Below are positions 31,217 to 38,973 of a stretch of DNA of 38,973 nucleotides, in pieces. The position numbers and the translations under genes were made by a program. The stretch covers positions 1 through 38,973 of IMG/VR virus record IMGVR_UViG_3300035698_007534. One strand, given 5' to 3'. Below the pieces are notes generated by a model. The model saw only the letters and a program-made list of their open reading frames with translations. It was not told the DNA's origin and searched no databases. Numbering within the stretch: position 1 is the stretch's first letter; each line of letters starts with the position of its first letter. Origin of the DNA: a virus.

Positions 31217-34168
31217 TTAATATACTTTATTAACCAACTCTCGGGATACTTTACGACCATCTAAGTTAACCGCAATTGCGCCACCTTTCATCAATTCAAT
31301 TAATTCAGTGAGTTTCGCAGCAACCATACCATTTGTCGTTTGAACTTGTTGAGGTTGACTAGTAGTTGTAGCTACAGGCGTCTCATTTTTAGGTGAGTCG
31401 GATTGTAAAGCAGATAATGTAAGAATATTATCAGATGAAATTCGATTAATGCTATCCGAAAGATTATTAATGGATTCAGCAGTTTTTAATATATTTGCAC
31501 TTAAAATATCCGAAGATAATAATCCAGCGACATCTTTTATTAATGAAAGCTTGCCTTCAGATAATTCAGCAAAAGATTGTGCTATCATTTGGGATGGATC
31601 TGCTTGACCGAATAAGGTATCGAATATCTTTCCAACTGTATTCTCAACCATTTTGAATGGAGCCATGAGTAGATTAGAAAGCGGTTCTACAACAGCAGAG
31701 ATTCCTTTTAAAATATTAAGTCCAAGTGTCGATGGACTGTTGCCGAAAAATGTTTTTGATAACCATGTCCATGCAGTAGTATATGGCCATAAAAGCCACC
31801 CTAACACAAGCGAAGCAGTACCTTTGACACCAGCCACAATTCTTGTTCCGAGCATTTCTACTCCCATCATATCCCCGACCCAATCAACTATCGCTTGGAA
31901 TGGAGCCCATAATATATCGAAAATATAACTAGCCGCAAATTTTATACCATCCAATATAGAAAGTCCTATTTGAAATGGATCAAATCCCGTGACCCAATTC
32001 CAGGCATCTCTGAAAGGGGTTGTTATGCTATTAAATATCGTTTTTTCCCCTATTTGTAATGCTGGTATTATTGAAGATATTCCTGATTTGATTTTATCCC
32101 AATATTTCCATATGAGATACAATCCTGATAAAATTACGCCAACTGCAACAATAATCGGAAGGGCACCAACTATAATCGGTGATAAGGCCGCTGCCATTCC
32201 TAAAGCAATCGAAGAAACAACAAATCCAATTCCTGACAAAGCCGCTGAGATTCCCAAGAATGTCGCTACTATGGCTGCTCCGCCAAGAAGCAGTTTAGCA
32301 AACATTTTTACAACGAATATACTAGGTTCTAGCCAATAGTTTAGCGCAGTTCCCACCGTCGTAGCTTCGGACGCCAATTTAGAAACATAATCTACTAAGT
32401 TAGCAAACTGGTTAGATGCCCAAATAACAGGTTCGAACGCGAATCGAAGTATGTCTCCTAAAAATCGAAATATAGGAACTAAAATATTCACAGCAACCGA
32501 AACGAGTGGAACAAATATCTGAGCTAAAGATAACCCAAGTGACGCCAATTCAGCCATCATTTTTGTTTGGTCTGCTCTCAAGTCTCGTTCTCGAACCATT
32601 TGGTCAATGCCTTTTTGAGATATGTCATTCATATCTAACAATCGATCTCGTTCTTCGTTAGTCAATTTGCTGATGTCAAGACCTTCTTTTCTGATTTTAT
32701 CTTGTAACATCAGTTGTTTTCTGAGTTCACCGACTGTCCAACCCGTAGCTTTAGCTAATGCTTCTTGTTGGAATACATTTAAATTATTAAAATCCCCGAT
32801 TCGACGGACAACCCTAAGTATCTCAGTTTGAGCACCAGCAATATCACCTTCAAATCTTAATTGACGGGCACGCTGTAAATTTATGTTTTGACCAAGGAGA
32901 GTAGCAGCTGACATTTCAGCACTAATGGACGATTGAAAATCTAATAACCCTCTTGTTTTATCAGAAATATCACTAATAGTGGTTCCTAATTGTCGAGCAA
33001 CGGTAGCTGCTAAAATTAGCTGTTTAGGCATTCCACCGAAAGCAATCAAAGTATCTTCACTAGCATTGGCAACATCTTTCATAACTTGCGCCGGTGCCAC
33101 TTTCGCCATATCTGATAAACTATAAACTCCTAATGTGAGATTTAATGCTGTTTCTAATGACATATCGTTTATCATAGCCATATTTTTAGCAAACCCAACC
33201 GAAGTTTCTTCTGAAATTCCTAAAGCTGTTGATAAGATCGAAACATTTTTTACCAGTTCTTCTGAAGCGGCTTGCAATGTCCCAAATTCACTTACTATTG
33301 CAGATGTTGATTTATAAACATCGTCAATTCCCACTCCTAAATATCGATACTCAACATTGATATTCTGAGCCATTTTCTCAAGTTCCCGTGTCTGATCTCC
33401 TGCTAACCCAACTTCTTTTCGAAATGCTTCAGCAGCCTTTTCTAATGCTAGAAATCGTTGAACTGCTAATGCGACCAATGCTAATAAAATAACAAATGGA
33501 TTTGTAAGGGCGGCTGTGGCTGCTCTTCCAATAGCAGCAAATGTAGCAGTTCCCATTTGTCGTAATGCCGGAAATAATTGAGCAGGATCGGTTAACGCTT
33601 TTCTTAATGGGATTTCCAAATCCGCCATTAAATCTTGTCTGATTTTATCAAGATTTAAACTAGATGAAATCAACCCACCAACATACGGAATTCGTTCTGC
33701 TAATGAACCGAATCGTATAGACATTGCCCTTGCTTGTTCTGCTGCTCCTTTTAAATTAGACTGTAGGGCATCAGATTTGTCTTGTAACGATTCCAATTGT
33801 CTAACTTGTATATCAAACCCTGCCATGCGGATCTTATCAGCATCAGTGTCCTTGCCTATGAGCGCCTTTCTGATTTTCGCTAAATCTTGCAAAGCATCAG
33901 ATATATCAGCAATAGAAGTATCTGCGCTATTCCCAATATCTGTAACTGATTTAGATAATGCTGCATCAGCACTAGTCCACAGATCATCTAATGATTTGAC
34001 ACCTGTTTTGGCTGTGTCTTGAATCTCCTGAACCAAGTCTTCTGTAGAGCTTTTGAAACCCACCACAGATGTTTTAACAGCATCCTGGATGCCACCCATG
34101 AGATCAAACATAGTTGATTCCAGGTCATCGTGGAATTCGTTTACCAAAGTTGTAGGGTTTTTAGCCAT
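31217..34168 (-). CDS. Tail tape measure protein
   Basis: The 983-residue protein has the composition and layout of a tape measure. Helical, coiled-coil N-terminal 200 residues (alanine, serine, aspartate-rich repeats) precede a hydrophobic block LTNPFVILLALVALAVQRFL and a second hydrophobic region (about 570-690, ILVPIFRFLGDILRF, LLLGGAAIVATFLGISAAL and ALSPIIVGALPIIVAVGVIL). The rest is glycine-rich and ends with a charged VNLDGRKVSRELVNKVY segment, typical of phage tape measures. It sets tail length and is injected or ejected with DNA. It overlaps the end of the preceding small gene by 8 bases. Confidence 0.85.
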   Translation of the reverse strand: MAKNPTTLVNEFHDDLESTMFDLMGGIQDAVKTSVVGFKSSTEDLVQEIQDTAKTGVKSLDDLWTSADAALSKSVTDIGNSADTSIADISDALQDLAKIRKALIGKDTDADKIRMAGFDIQVRQLESLQDKSDALQSNLKGAAEQARAMSIRFGSLAERIPYVGGLISSSLNLDKIRQDLMADLEIPLRKALTDPAQLFPALRQMGTATFAAIGRAATAALTNPFVILLALVALAVQRFLALEKAAEAFRKEVGLAGDQTRELEKMAQNINVEYRYLGVGIDDVYKSTSAIVSEFGTLQAASEELVKNVSILSTALGISEETSVGFAKNMAMINDMSLETALNLTLGVYSLSDMAKVAPAQVMKDVANASEDTLIAFGGMPKQLILAATVARQLGTTISDISDKTRGLLDFQSSISAEMSAATLLGQNINLQRARQLRFEGDIAGAQTEILRVVRRIGDFNNLNVFQQEALAKATGWTVGELRKQLMLQDKIRKEGLDISKLTNEERDRLLDMNDISQKGIDQMVRERDLRADQTKMMAELASLGLSLAQIFVPLVSVAVNILVPIFRFLGDILRFAFEPVIWASNQFANLVDYVSKLASEATTVGTALNYWLEPSIFVVKMFAKLLLGGAAIVATFLGISAALSGIGFVVSSIALGMAAALSPIIVGALPIIVAVGVILSGLYLIWKYWDKIKSGISSIIPALQIGEKTIFNSITTPFRDAWNWVTGFDPFQIGLSILDGIKFAASYIFDILWAPFQAIVDWVGDMMGVEMLGTRIVAGVKGTASLVLGWLLWPYTTAWTWLSKTFFGNSPSTLGLNILKGISAVVEPLSNLLMAPFKMVENTVGKIFDTLFGQADPSQMIAQSFAELSEGKLSLIKDVAGLLSSDILSANILKTAESINNLSDSINRISSDNILTLSALQSDSPKNETPVATTTSQPQQVQTTNGMVAAKLTELIELMKGGAIAVNLDGRKVSRELVNKVY

Positions 34169-34478
34169 TTTTCATTTTTGATATGAGTATATCAATCTTT
34201 TTATTCGGCAATCCGAAAATATAACGATACAAATCAGGATCTATTTGTTTTCTATCACTCAACGCTTTAGCCAAACTTTTAAATGAAATCGAATCCAGTT
34301 TTCCAGGATGTCGTTGTTCTACCTGTGCCATTAAATAAGTAAATTTTTTAAATGAATCGATGGTATTTATTTTAACATTCCGTTTATATCTTCGCTTGAG
34401 CCGTTGCGCATAATCCTTGTCGGAAATTTTTCTAGCTTTTGCGATATCGGGATTGGCCTCAGAGAAAATATGTTTCAT
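34161..34478 (-). CDS. Small unknown protein before the tape measure gene
   Basis: The start is chosen at ATG 34478 (about 105 residues, MKHIFSEANPD), because a late-class ATATTTATA lies at -12 to -4; a TTG at 34496 would lie upstream of that element. The product is basic and helical (LKRRYKRNVKINTIDSFKKF), with a C-terminal segment YRYIFGLPNKKIDILISK. Position between the gp26-like gene and the tape measure fits a tail-assembly chaperone, but no family is recognised. Confidence 0.65.
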   Translation of the reverse strand: MKHIFSEANPDIAKARKISDKDYAQRLKRRYKRNVKINTIDSFKKFTYLMAQVEQRHPGKLDSISFKSLAKALSDRKQIDPDLYRYIFGLPNKKIDILISKMKNG

Positions 34479-34481
34479 ACT

Positions 34482-34490
34482 TATAAATAT
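34482..34490 (-). promoter_or_regulatory. Late-class promoter element
   Basis: ATATTTATA at -12 to -4 of ATG 34478; this decides the start codon over the upstream TTG. Confidence 0.5.
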
Positions 34491-34502
34491 CGCCAATTAT
34501 AA

Positions 34503-35393
34503 TTATTTGGGAATATCCGGCCTTGAAACTGGCTCAGTTGGCGGAGCATCTTCGGTAGATTTACTTTGATCTTTTTCTTTCTGCTTGATATCTTTGAGTT
34601 CTTCGGTATACACCAACCGTAAACTTATGGGCATATTGTAAAGATCGGTATGGGTAAATCCACCCTCAGAACCATATAGAATTGCAAATAATTCTTTGTG
34701 AAGATTGACTTTGTAACTTCCGTTCATTCTAAAGAAATTTTGATCAAACTTAAATGGTAATTTAATTGCTTCACTACACGAGGTGCATATAATGCTGGTT
34801 TCAGGTAAAATATGCGGAAATGATCTTTCCACGAACTTTATGAATTTTCTGTATGGGTTCCAGTGAAATATTTTAATGAACTGTTCCTTGCTAACTGCTT
34901 TCCCATTTTCGTCAATCACTCTATCAATCAAATTTTTTAATAACTCCGGTTTGCCAGGAGACCTCTTGAACAATTCATAGGTGTATATGTTGTAATGGAT
35001 TGTATAATTTTTATACTGATAAGTTCGGTCGGAAGGAATCAAAGCCTCAACAGGCTTGTAATTCAACAGATTAATGATATAATCGTCCTTCTCTTCACAA
35101 TGAGGACATATAATTTCAACTTTCTGCTTTGGGCCAAACGCTAATACTTTAGCAGCCAACAATATACCTTCTACATCTCCTTGCAAAAGTTTATCAATAT
35201 CAACATCGCTGTTTTCAATGATGTCATGTAAAATTATATCAAAGTGATAATAATCACGATATAATCCGGGAGAACAGAGAATATCTTCGTGTTTCGCGGT
35301 TAATGGATATAAATTAATCTTGCCATCGGCTAATGAATTTTTATAACATTGTCCATTGCTTGGAAGATTTATTCTTTCAAATGAATATTGCAC
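34503..35393 (-). CDS. 26: gp26-like baseplate/tail assembly protein, first of two paralogues
   Basis: The 296-residue protein resembles the T4 gp26-type baseplate family: INLPSNGQCY at the N-terminus, an ...PLTAKHEDILCSPGLY segment, then helices (LLQGDVEGILLAAKVLAFG), and ELFAILYGSEGGFTHTDL before a charged tail. Two cysteine pairs, CPHC (about residues 98-101) and CTSC, suggest a zinc ribbon. It starts at GTG 35393, two bases after the stop of its paralogue. Likely works in baseplate hub or tail assembly. Confidence 0.7.
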   Translation of the reverse strand: MQYSFERINLPSNGQCYKNSLADGKINLYPLTAKHEDILCSPGLYRDYYHFDIILHDIIENSDVDIDKLLQGDVEGILLAAKVLAFGPKQKVEIICPHCEEKDDYIINLLNYKPVEALIPSDRTYQYKNYTIHYNIYTYELFKRSPGKPELLKNLIDRVIDENGKAVSKEQFIKIFHWNPYRKFIKFVERSFPHILPETSIICTSCSEAIKLPFKFDQNFFRMNGSYKVNLHKELFAILYGSEGGFTHTDLYNMPISLRLVYTEELKDIKQKEKDQSKSTEDAPPTEPVSRPDIPK

Positions 35394-35394
35394 A

Positions 35395-36303
35395 TTACGA
35401 TTCGGGCCAGAAGAAGGACATATTGATTGGAACAGGTAAACTATCTATATGACCACACTCTACACAATCAAAATTGTAATTTAAATCGAGTCCCGGAGTA
35501 TTTTGTGAGAGATTTTTCCGGAATGCTAACGAATCTCGAGAACTCAAAGTGTCCACGAATCGTTTGATAAAACCTTTATCTTCATTTCCGTCTACTGATA
35601 AAATCATCTTTTTCAATCGTGTGGTTATCGTTGGAGCTTTACCACTTTTATCAAATCTAGCAACACCTTTTAATTCCTCACGAATCAGTCTTTCATCCAG
35701 TCCACTTAGTAATTTGTATTTAATCGATTTCTTACTAACGGGGAATGTATACTCAAATTCATTAATACCTTTTGGATATTTAGAGAAATCAAAATCTTTG
35801 AATTGAAGCTTGTCCAAATCAAACATAATTTTATTATCCTCACCACAGCTTGGACATTTAACTACCGCTTCATAATCTGATCCGTAAGCAAGTTTTCTCG
35901 CACAAACAAACACAGCATTCTTATCTGTGATTAATAGATCATCTCCTGTAATTCCAGGGGTTAAAATAAGTCGGTCGATAAGGTAATCTAGGACTATACC
36001 TTTTTTAATTAAATTGTCAGATGAAAGAATATCTTCCTCCTGCGCAGTCATATATTTAATTAAAATTTTACCGGTTGAAAGTGGAGATTCGGGACCGTAA
36101 AAGTGACCATTACTTGGAAGGCCAAATTCTTCCTGTGGAACCTCTTCAATATTTCCAACAGGATCATTTGCTTGCGGTCCAAAATGTTGTCCAGCTGATG
36201 CTGCATCTTGTCGCAATGTCGCCATAACCGACTCAGGAACATTTAAATTGGGATTGATTTCTTCTTTCGAAACTGCTTGTTTTCTAATAGGTATCTCAGT
36301 CAT
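35395..36303 (-). CDS. 26: gp26-like baseplate/tail assembly protein, second paralogue
   Basis: The 302-residue protein shares order with its neighbour: FGLPSNGHFYG, IKYMTAQEEDILSS, FVCARKLAYGSDYEAVVKCP, then cysteine pairs CPSC and CVEC and a C-terminal MSFFWPES. The two genes are tandem and diverged, so they probably derive from a duplication and may pair as a heteromer. The N-terminal extension (about 55 residues, E/P/Q-rich) is absent from the first paralogue. No promoter element of either class lies directly upstream. Confidence 0.7.
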   Translation of the reverse strand: MTEIPIRKQAVSKEEINPNLNVPESVMATLRQDAASAGQHFGPQANDPVGNIEEVPQEEFGLPSNGHFYGPESPLSTGKILIKYMTAQEEDILSSDNLIKKGIVLDYLIDRLILTPGITGDDLLITDKNAVFVCARKLAYGSDYEAVVKCPSCGEDNKIMFDLDKLQFKDFDFSKYPKGINEFEYTFPVSKKSIKYKLLSGLDERLIREELKGVARFDKSGKAPTITTRLKKMILSVDGNEDKGFIKRFVDTLSSRDSLAFRKNLSQNTPGLDLNYNFDCVECGHIDSLPVPINMSFFWPES

Positions 36304-36344
36304 ATATATTGTTGATTATATTAATATGTATATACTAACAATTA

Positions 36345-36785
36345 TTATATTTTGAGTTTCCGAGCCAATTTTCTAATCTCAAACAACGGTTCATCCTCTT
36401 CTTCTTCCGGCTGCTTCTCTGGTTCATAATCAGAAGTTTGTTTGGAAAGATCGGGATCATATTGTGACTGATCATCTAAAGATGCTTCTTCCTTATCGTA
36501 TGCTGGAGTGTCATTTAGTTCGTCACCCATAGGTTCTGCTTGTTGACCATATGGTGCTAAAGCAATATTAACTTGCTTTATCAATTCTTTTGTGATATCA
36601 TCGGTTCGTGTTTGGTCAACTCCCGTGATAGCACCAGAATTGAAAAGTGTTTTTACTGCTCCAAGCAAAATGCCATGTGCCTTTTCAGGATCAACTGCTG
36701 GTTTTAAAGTATCGTCTTCTCTGATTTGGTTACGAAATGCTTCCAATTCTTCGTTAATAATCTGTTTTAGTAGGTTTTTTCTCAT
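36345..36785 (-). CDS. Unknown small acidic protein, 146 residues
   Basis: The N-terminal 75 residues appear helical (LLKQIINEELEAFRNQI, GAVKTLFNSGAIT), and residues 80-135 are very acidic and low-complexity (EKQPEEEEDEP) with a short basic end (EIRKLARKLKI). It overlaps the previous ORF end by 32 bases. Position among tail genes is compatible with a small tail or head-assembly factor. No family is recognised. Confidence 0.6.
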   Translation of the reverse strand: MRKNLLKQIINEELEAFRNQIREDDTLKPAVDPEKAHGILLGAVKTLFNSGAITGVDQTRTDDITKELIKQVNIALAPYGQQAEPMGDELNDTPAYDKEEASLDDQSQYDPDLSKQTSDYEPEKQPEEEEDEPLFEIRKLARKLKI

Positions 36786-37347
36786 CTGATTTAAAGTGTT
36801 TATTTTCTAATTTTTCTCCAAGAGTTCGTCCTAAATTGTCACATGTATTTTTCAAACTATCTATCGCTAATGGTAGAAATTCTCTACGAACCATTAATGT
36901 GTGACTACCTTTTTTATATCCCATTGTAGTTTCACATCCACATTCTTTTAAATGATATGCTAATCCATTAATTGTAGCATAATCCGCTCCTCTGATTACA
37001 TTAACCATATCGTCTTGGCCTTCATGCAGTCCCTCCGGAAATACCTTTTCGCCATGTTGTCCGTTTGGCAACAAAGTGTAAACATTACCTTGATGTTTGG
37101 TTGCTAAAGCAATGGCTTGATCTAAAGCTTGATGTTCTGGAAGCTTAGAGAATTTGAAAATGCCTACAGGATAAACATTATCATCAGAATCGCCTGGCAT
37201 ATATCCTTGTTTAGTATGATCAACAACCGCGACAACATATCCGACTTTATTTTGCTGGAGAGCTTCCTGAAGCAAATTTTTAATCATATATTTTGCCCGC
37301 TTTTGAGCTGTCAACTTCCGAATATATTTTTCAATTTTGTTAGACAT
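36754..37347 (-). CDS. Unknown protein, 197 residues
   Basis: A compact alpha/beta protein: VGYVVAVVDHT, DNVYPVGIFKFSKLP, a helix AIALATKHQG, a CGCETT cysteine motif (about residues 137-142) and RREFLPLAIDSLKNTCDNLG. The C-terminus is lysine-rich. A late-class ATATTTATA lies at -12 to -4 of its ATG. No family is recognised. Confidence 0.65.
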   Translation of the reverse strand: MSNKIEKYIRKLTAQKRAKYMIKNLLQEALQQNKVGYVVAVVDHTKQGYMPGDSDDNVYPVGIFKFSKLPEHQALDQAIALATKHQGNVYTLLPNGQHGEKVFPEGLHEGQDDMVNVIRGADYATINGLAYHLKECGCETTMGYKKGSHTLMVRREFLPLAIDSLKNTCDNLGRTLGEKLENKHFKSDEKKPTKTDY

Positions 37348-37350
37348 GTA

Positions 37351-37359
37351 TATAAATAT
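37351..37359 (-). promoter_or_regulatory. Late-class promoter element
   Basis: ATATTTATA at -12 to -4 of ATG 37347. Confidence 0.55.
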
Positions 37360-37362
37360 GAG

Positions 37363-38277
37363 TTAATTAACAAAATCATAGAGCGCATCACATTCTGTAT
37401 ACTTTCGACACAGTTCTTTGAACTCATTATATTTTCCCGGACAAAGGTCCTTAGCTACATTTCTGAAAATCTTTAATATTCTGCTTTTGTATAGATGTTC
37501 CTTTTCAAGAGATTCAATTATTTTATCTCGTAAATCATCATTCAAAATATCAGGATGTTTTATCTTCTCATAAAACAATAAATCACAAAAACATGAAAAT
37601 GCTTGTGGACACAATTCCACAGAACAACACATGTAATTTCTACAAAAATTGGTTCTTAAATGTGGACTAATCTTTTTTCCCATTGTCCAATTTTTAATTA
37701 AATCATCCATGTTTTCCAATTCGACAGATTGAGAATATCTTCTTGTGACCGCTGGGATTTCATAATAATCAACAATAGCAGTGGAATATTCCTTCATTTT
37801 GTGATGTTGGATATAATGAATAATTTCATGACCAAATCCCTTTGCTATATTCAATTGTAATGTTATGTAATCTTTGTTTTGTAAATATTCGATGAAGTTT
37901 TTAGTTATTTCCAAAACAATATGAGGTTTTTGTTCATAAAATGTAGAATTCGTATCAGCAAAATGACAGACATTAAAACATGGATTTTTTAGAATTTTAG
38001 AATATCCTCTCATTTTCCAATTTTTAGGATCAGGATCAGAGAAAAATATTTTACAAGGGAACTTTTTCGTGTGTTTCCCAAATACAGAATTAAGACGATG
38101 ACATATGTTTAAAATCTCAGAAGTCGTAGCCTTATCGATATTACTTGGAATCGAATTCAATATAGATTGTCGATTTGATTTCAAAATTTTGACGAACGCT
38201 AGCGAGTAATTTATGTCCACAGGAACAAATTGTGAACCAGGATCTTTCATCTCCAATATTAACTTTTTTAATTTCAT
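37363..38277 (-). CDS. HExxH metallopeptidase-like protein
   Basis: The 304-residue protein has HEIIHYIQHH at 150-159, with the zincin HExxH motif (His150, Glu151, His154), and a downstream YYEIPAVTRRY (171-181) whose Glu173 could be the third ligand. Cysteine-rich NYMCC..ELCPQAF occurs late in the chain. No signal peptide or membrane segment is seen. In a late tail gene cluster it could process virion or host proteins, or act on the host envelope; the substrate is unknown. It overlaps the next upstream ORF by 4 bases (ATGA). Confidence 0.6.
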   Translation of the reverse strand: MKLKKLILEMKDPGSQFVPVDINYSLAFVKILKSNRQSILNSIPSNIDKATTSEILNICHRLNSVFGKHTKKFPCKIFFSDPDPKNWKMRGYSKILKNPCFNVCHFADTNSTFYEQKPHIVLEITKNFIEYLQNKDYITLQLNIAKGFGHEIIHYIQHHKMKEYSTAIVDYYEIPAVTRRYSQSVELENMDDLIKNWTMGKKISPHLRTNFCRNYMCCSVELCPQAFSCFCDLLFYEKIKHPDILNDDLRDKIIESLEKEHLYKSRILKIFRNVAKDLCPGKYNEFKELCRKYTECDALYDFVN

Positions 38278-38603
38278 CCGTTTAATAACTCTTTCTTGTC
38301 ATCGTAGTTTTTCCCAACTACTCTATATCCTTGTCCCTCAAGTCGTTTAACAACATCATCGGAGGCGCCGACCTTCTGCTTGAGAAATTGTAAAGCGGTC
38401 CGCGGATTCATGGTCCCACATTTAAATCCATAAATTTCATATTTTTTACAGAAATCTTCCAGTTCTTTTATATCTACTGGATCAAATTTAACATCAGGAT
38501 ATTCCACTGGCTCGTGTTTGTGTAACAATCCCCGAATAGCATTCAATGACAATTCACCTTTAGATCCTGTTGGTCGATATGGGTTTGATTTGGTAGTGAA
38601 CAT
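38274..38603 (-). CDS. Unknown small protein, 109 residues
   Basis: The sequence contains a short helix-loop pattern (AIRGLLHKHEP, DIKELEDFCKKYEIYGFKCG, TALQFLKQKVG) and a C-terminal DDVVKRLEGQGYRVVGKNYDD. No family is recognised. A late-class ATATTTATA lies at -11 to -3 of its ATG, and its end overlaps the metallopeptidase-like gene by 4 bases, suggesting co-expression. Confidence 0.65.
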   Translation of the reverse strand: MFTTKSNPYRPTGSKGELSLNAIRGLLHKHEPVEYPDVKFDPVDIKELEDFCKKYEIYGFKCGTMNPRTALQFLKQKVGASDDVVKRLEGQGYRVVGKNYDDKKELLNG

Positions 38604-38605
38604 AC

Positions 38606-38614
38606 TATAAATAT
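38606..38614 (-). promoter_or_regulatory. Late-class promoter element
   Basis: ATATTTATA at -11 to -3 of ATG 38603, partly overlapping the stop codon of the upstream gene. Confidence 0.5.
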
Positions 38615-38973
38615 TATATTTTTAAAATCTTGTTTCTATACTTCGCTGGCATGTCCGGAAGTATCTCTAAAAATTTAACCCAAAGTTCATTCTCATCACT
38701 TATTCCATACTCTGTAATACCAAAGAAAAGACCAGCAGTTTCAGCATTCATGTTGGTTATCTTAGCAATAACCTTCCGCATTTCTTCTCCCTCGTCACTT
38801 GAAATAAATTTAAGCATCACGTTGTCTGATTGATGAATAGATTGTAATTGTTGTTTCTTGCGATTGGAGGCGATTAATTTTAACATAGATACTTCGTTCG
38901 GCTTATATTCATTCATAGTCCAAAAATAATCATATGGACTTTCCACCATTGAATCAACATCCGCCTTATCCCA
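38614..38973 (-). CDS. Unknown protein, cut by the window edge
   Basis: The frame stays open to the right edge (upstream residues WDKADVDS before the Met at 38949), so the gene may start outside the window. The visible part is helical and mixed-charge (MLKLIASNRKKQQLQSIH, EEMRKVIAKITNM), ending in RNKILKI. No family is recognised. It is the most upstream gene seen of the late structural block. Confidence 0.55.
   Translation of the reverse strand, partial: WDKADVDSMVESPYDYFWTMNEYKPNEVSMLKLIASNRKKQQLQSIHQSDNVMLKFISSDEGEEMRKVIAKITNMNAETAGLFFGITEYGISDENELWVKFLEILPDMPAKYRNKILKI

Noticed and set aside
30471-32339. Open frames on the plus strand over the tape measure and baseplate genes
   Set aside because: They are antisense to well-supported genes, lack start signals and have no recognisable protein character.
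7574-38614. Plus-strand T4 late promoters (TATAAATA reading on the plus strand)
   Set aside because: No plus-strand genes follow, while the reverse-complement form has a fixed distance to minus-strand start codons.
1-38973. tRNA genes, CRISPR arrays and insertion sequences
   Set aside because: Gaps are too short for tRNA genes; no regular spaced repeats and no transposase-like protein were seen.

Overview
This window is a 39-kb piece of an AT-rich genome of a large T4-like tailed bacteriophage (a distant myovirus). Every convincing gene lies on the minus strand, genes abut or overlap, and the longest stretches without a called gene are about 100 bases. Recognisable T4-type functions are a family B DNA polymerase (gp43-like), replicative helicase (gp41-like), 5'-3' flap exonuclease (RNase H-like), recombinase (UvsX), ssDNA-binding protein (gp32-like), RIIA and RIIB, and a block of baseplate and tail genes (gp53-like wedge, gp26-like pair, tape measure). 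No tRNA, CRISPR array or host gene is visible. The host cannot be told from the sequence.

Layout, in plus-strand coordinates and read right to left as transcribed. 25803-38973: late structural block (a metalloprotease-like protein, the paired Cys-cluster gp26-like proteins, tape measure, baseplate proteins). 24395-25759: a compact family A DNA polymerase-like protein. 14246-23484: replication and recombination core (gp32, UvsX, a DegT-type sugar enzyme, flap exonuclease, gp41 helicase). UvsX and gp41 are both 'fractured': each is cut into two ORFs by a split intein, with a Vsr-like (EDxHD) homing endonuclease gene in the gap. UvsX also carries a contiguous mini-intein in its P-loop. 7647-14195: a membrane/coiled-coil protein, a Mom-like DNA modification enzyme, two lysine-rich unknown proteins, then rIIA, rIIB and a small winged-helix-like protein ending at a strong terminator. 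700-7570: accessory region with a DUF4338/DruA-like protein, two small ORFs, a PLOD-like glycosyltransferase, a DUF262-HNH protein, a free HNH nuclease and a GT-B glycosyltransferase. 1-697: start of gp43, interrupted by one in-frame TAG.

Two promoter classes can be read directly. The early/middle class is TTGACA, about 17 bases, a -10 hexamer, then the start codon 6-8 bases later, so the -35 box sits 35-37 bases before the A of ATG. The late class has no -35 box but carries ATATTTATA (or a one-base variant), usually at -12 to -4 from the start codon. Both put the predicted transcription start on or next to the start codon, which implies leaderless mRNAs. Both intervening homing endonuclease genes have the late-class element, so they may be expressed separately from the genes they interrupt.

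The most unusual features are the doubly fractured replication core, including a UvsX split intein with only about 15 residues in its N-part, the consistent leaderless promoter geometry, the presence of both family A and family B polymerases, and an accessory block that looks like DNA modification, sugar chemistry and inter-phage or host conflict.
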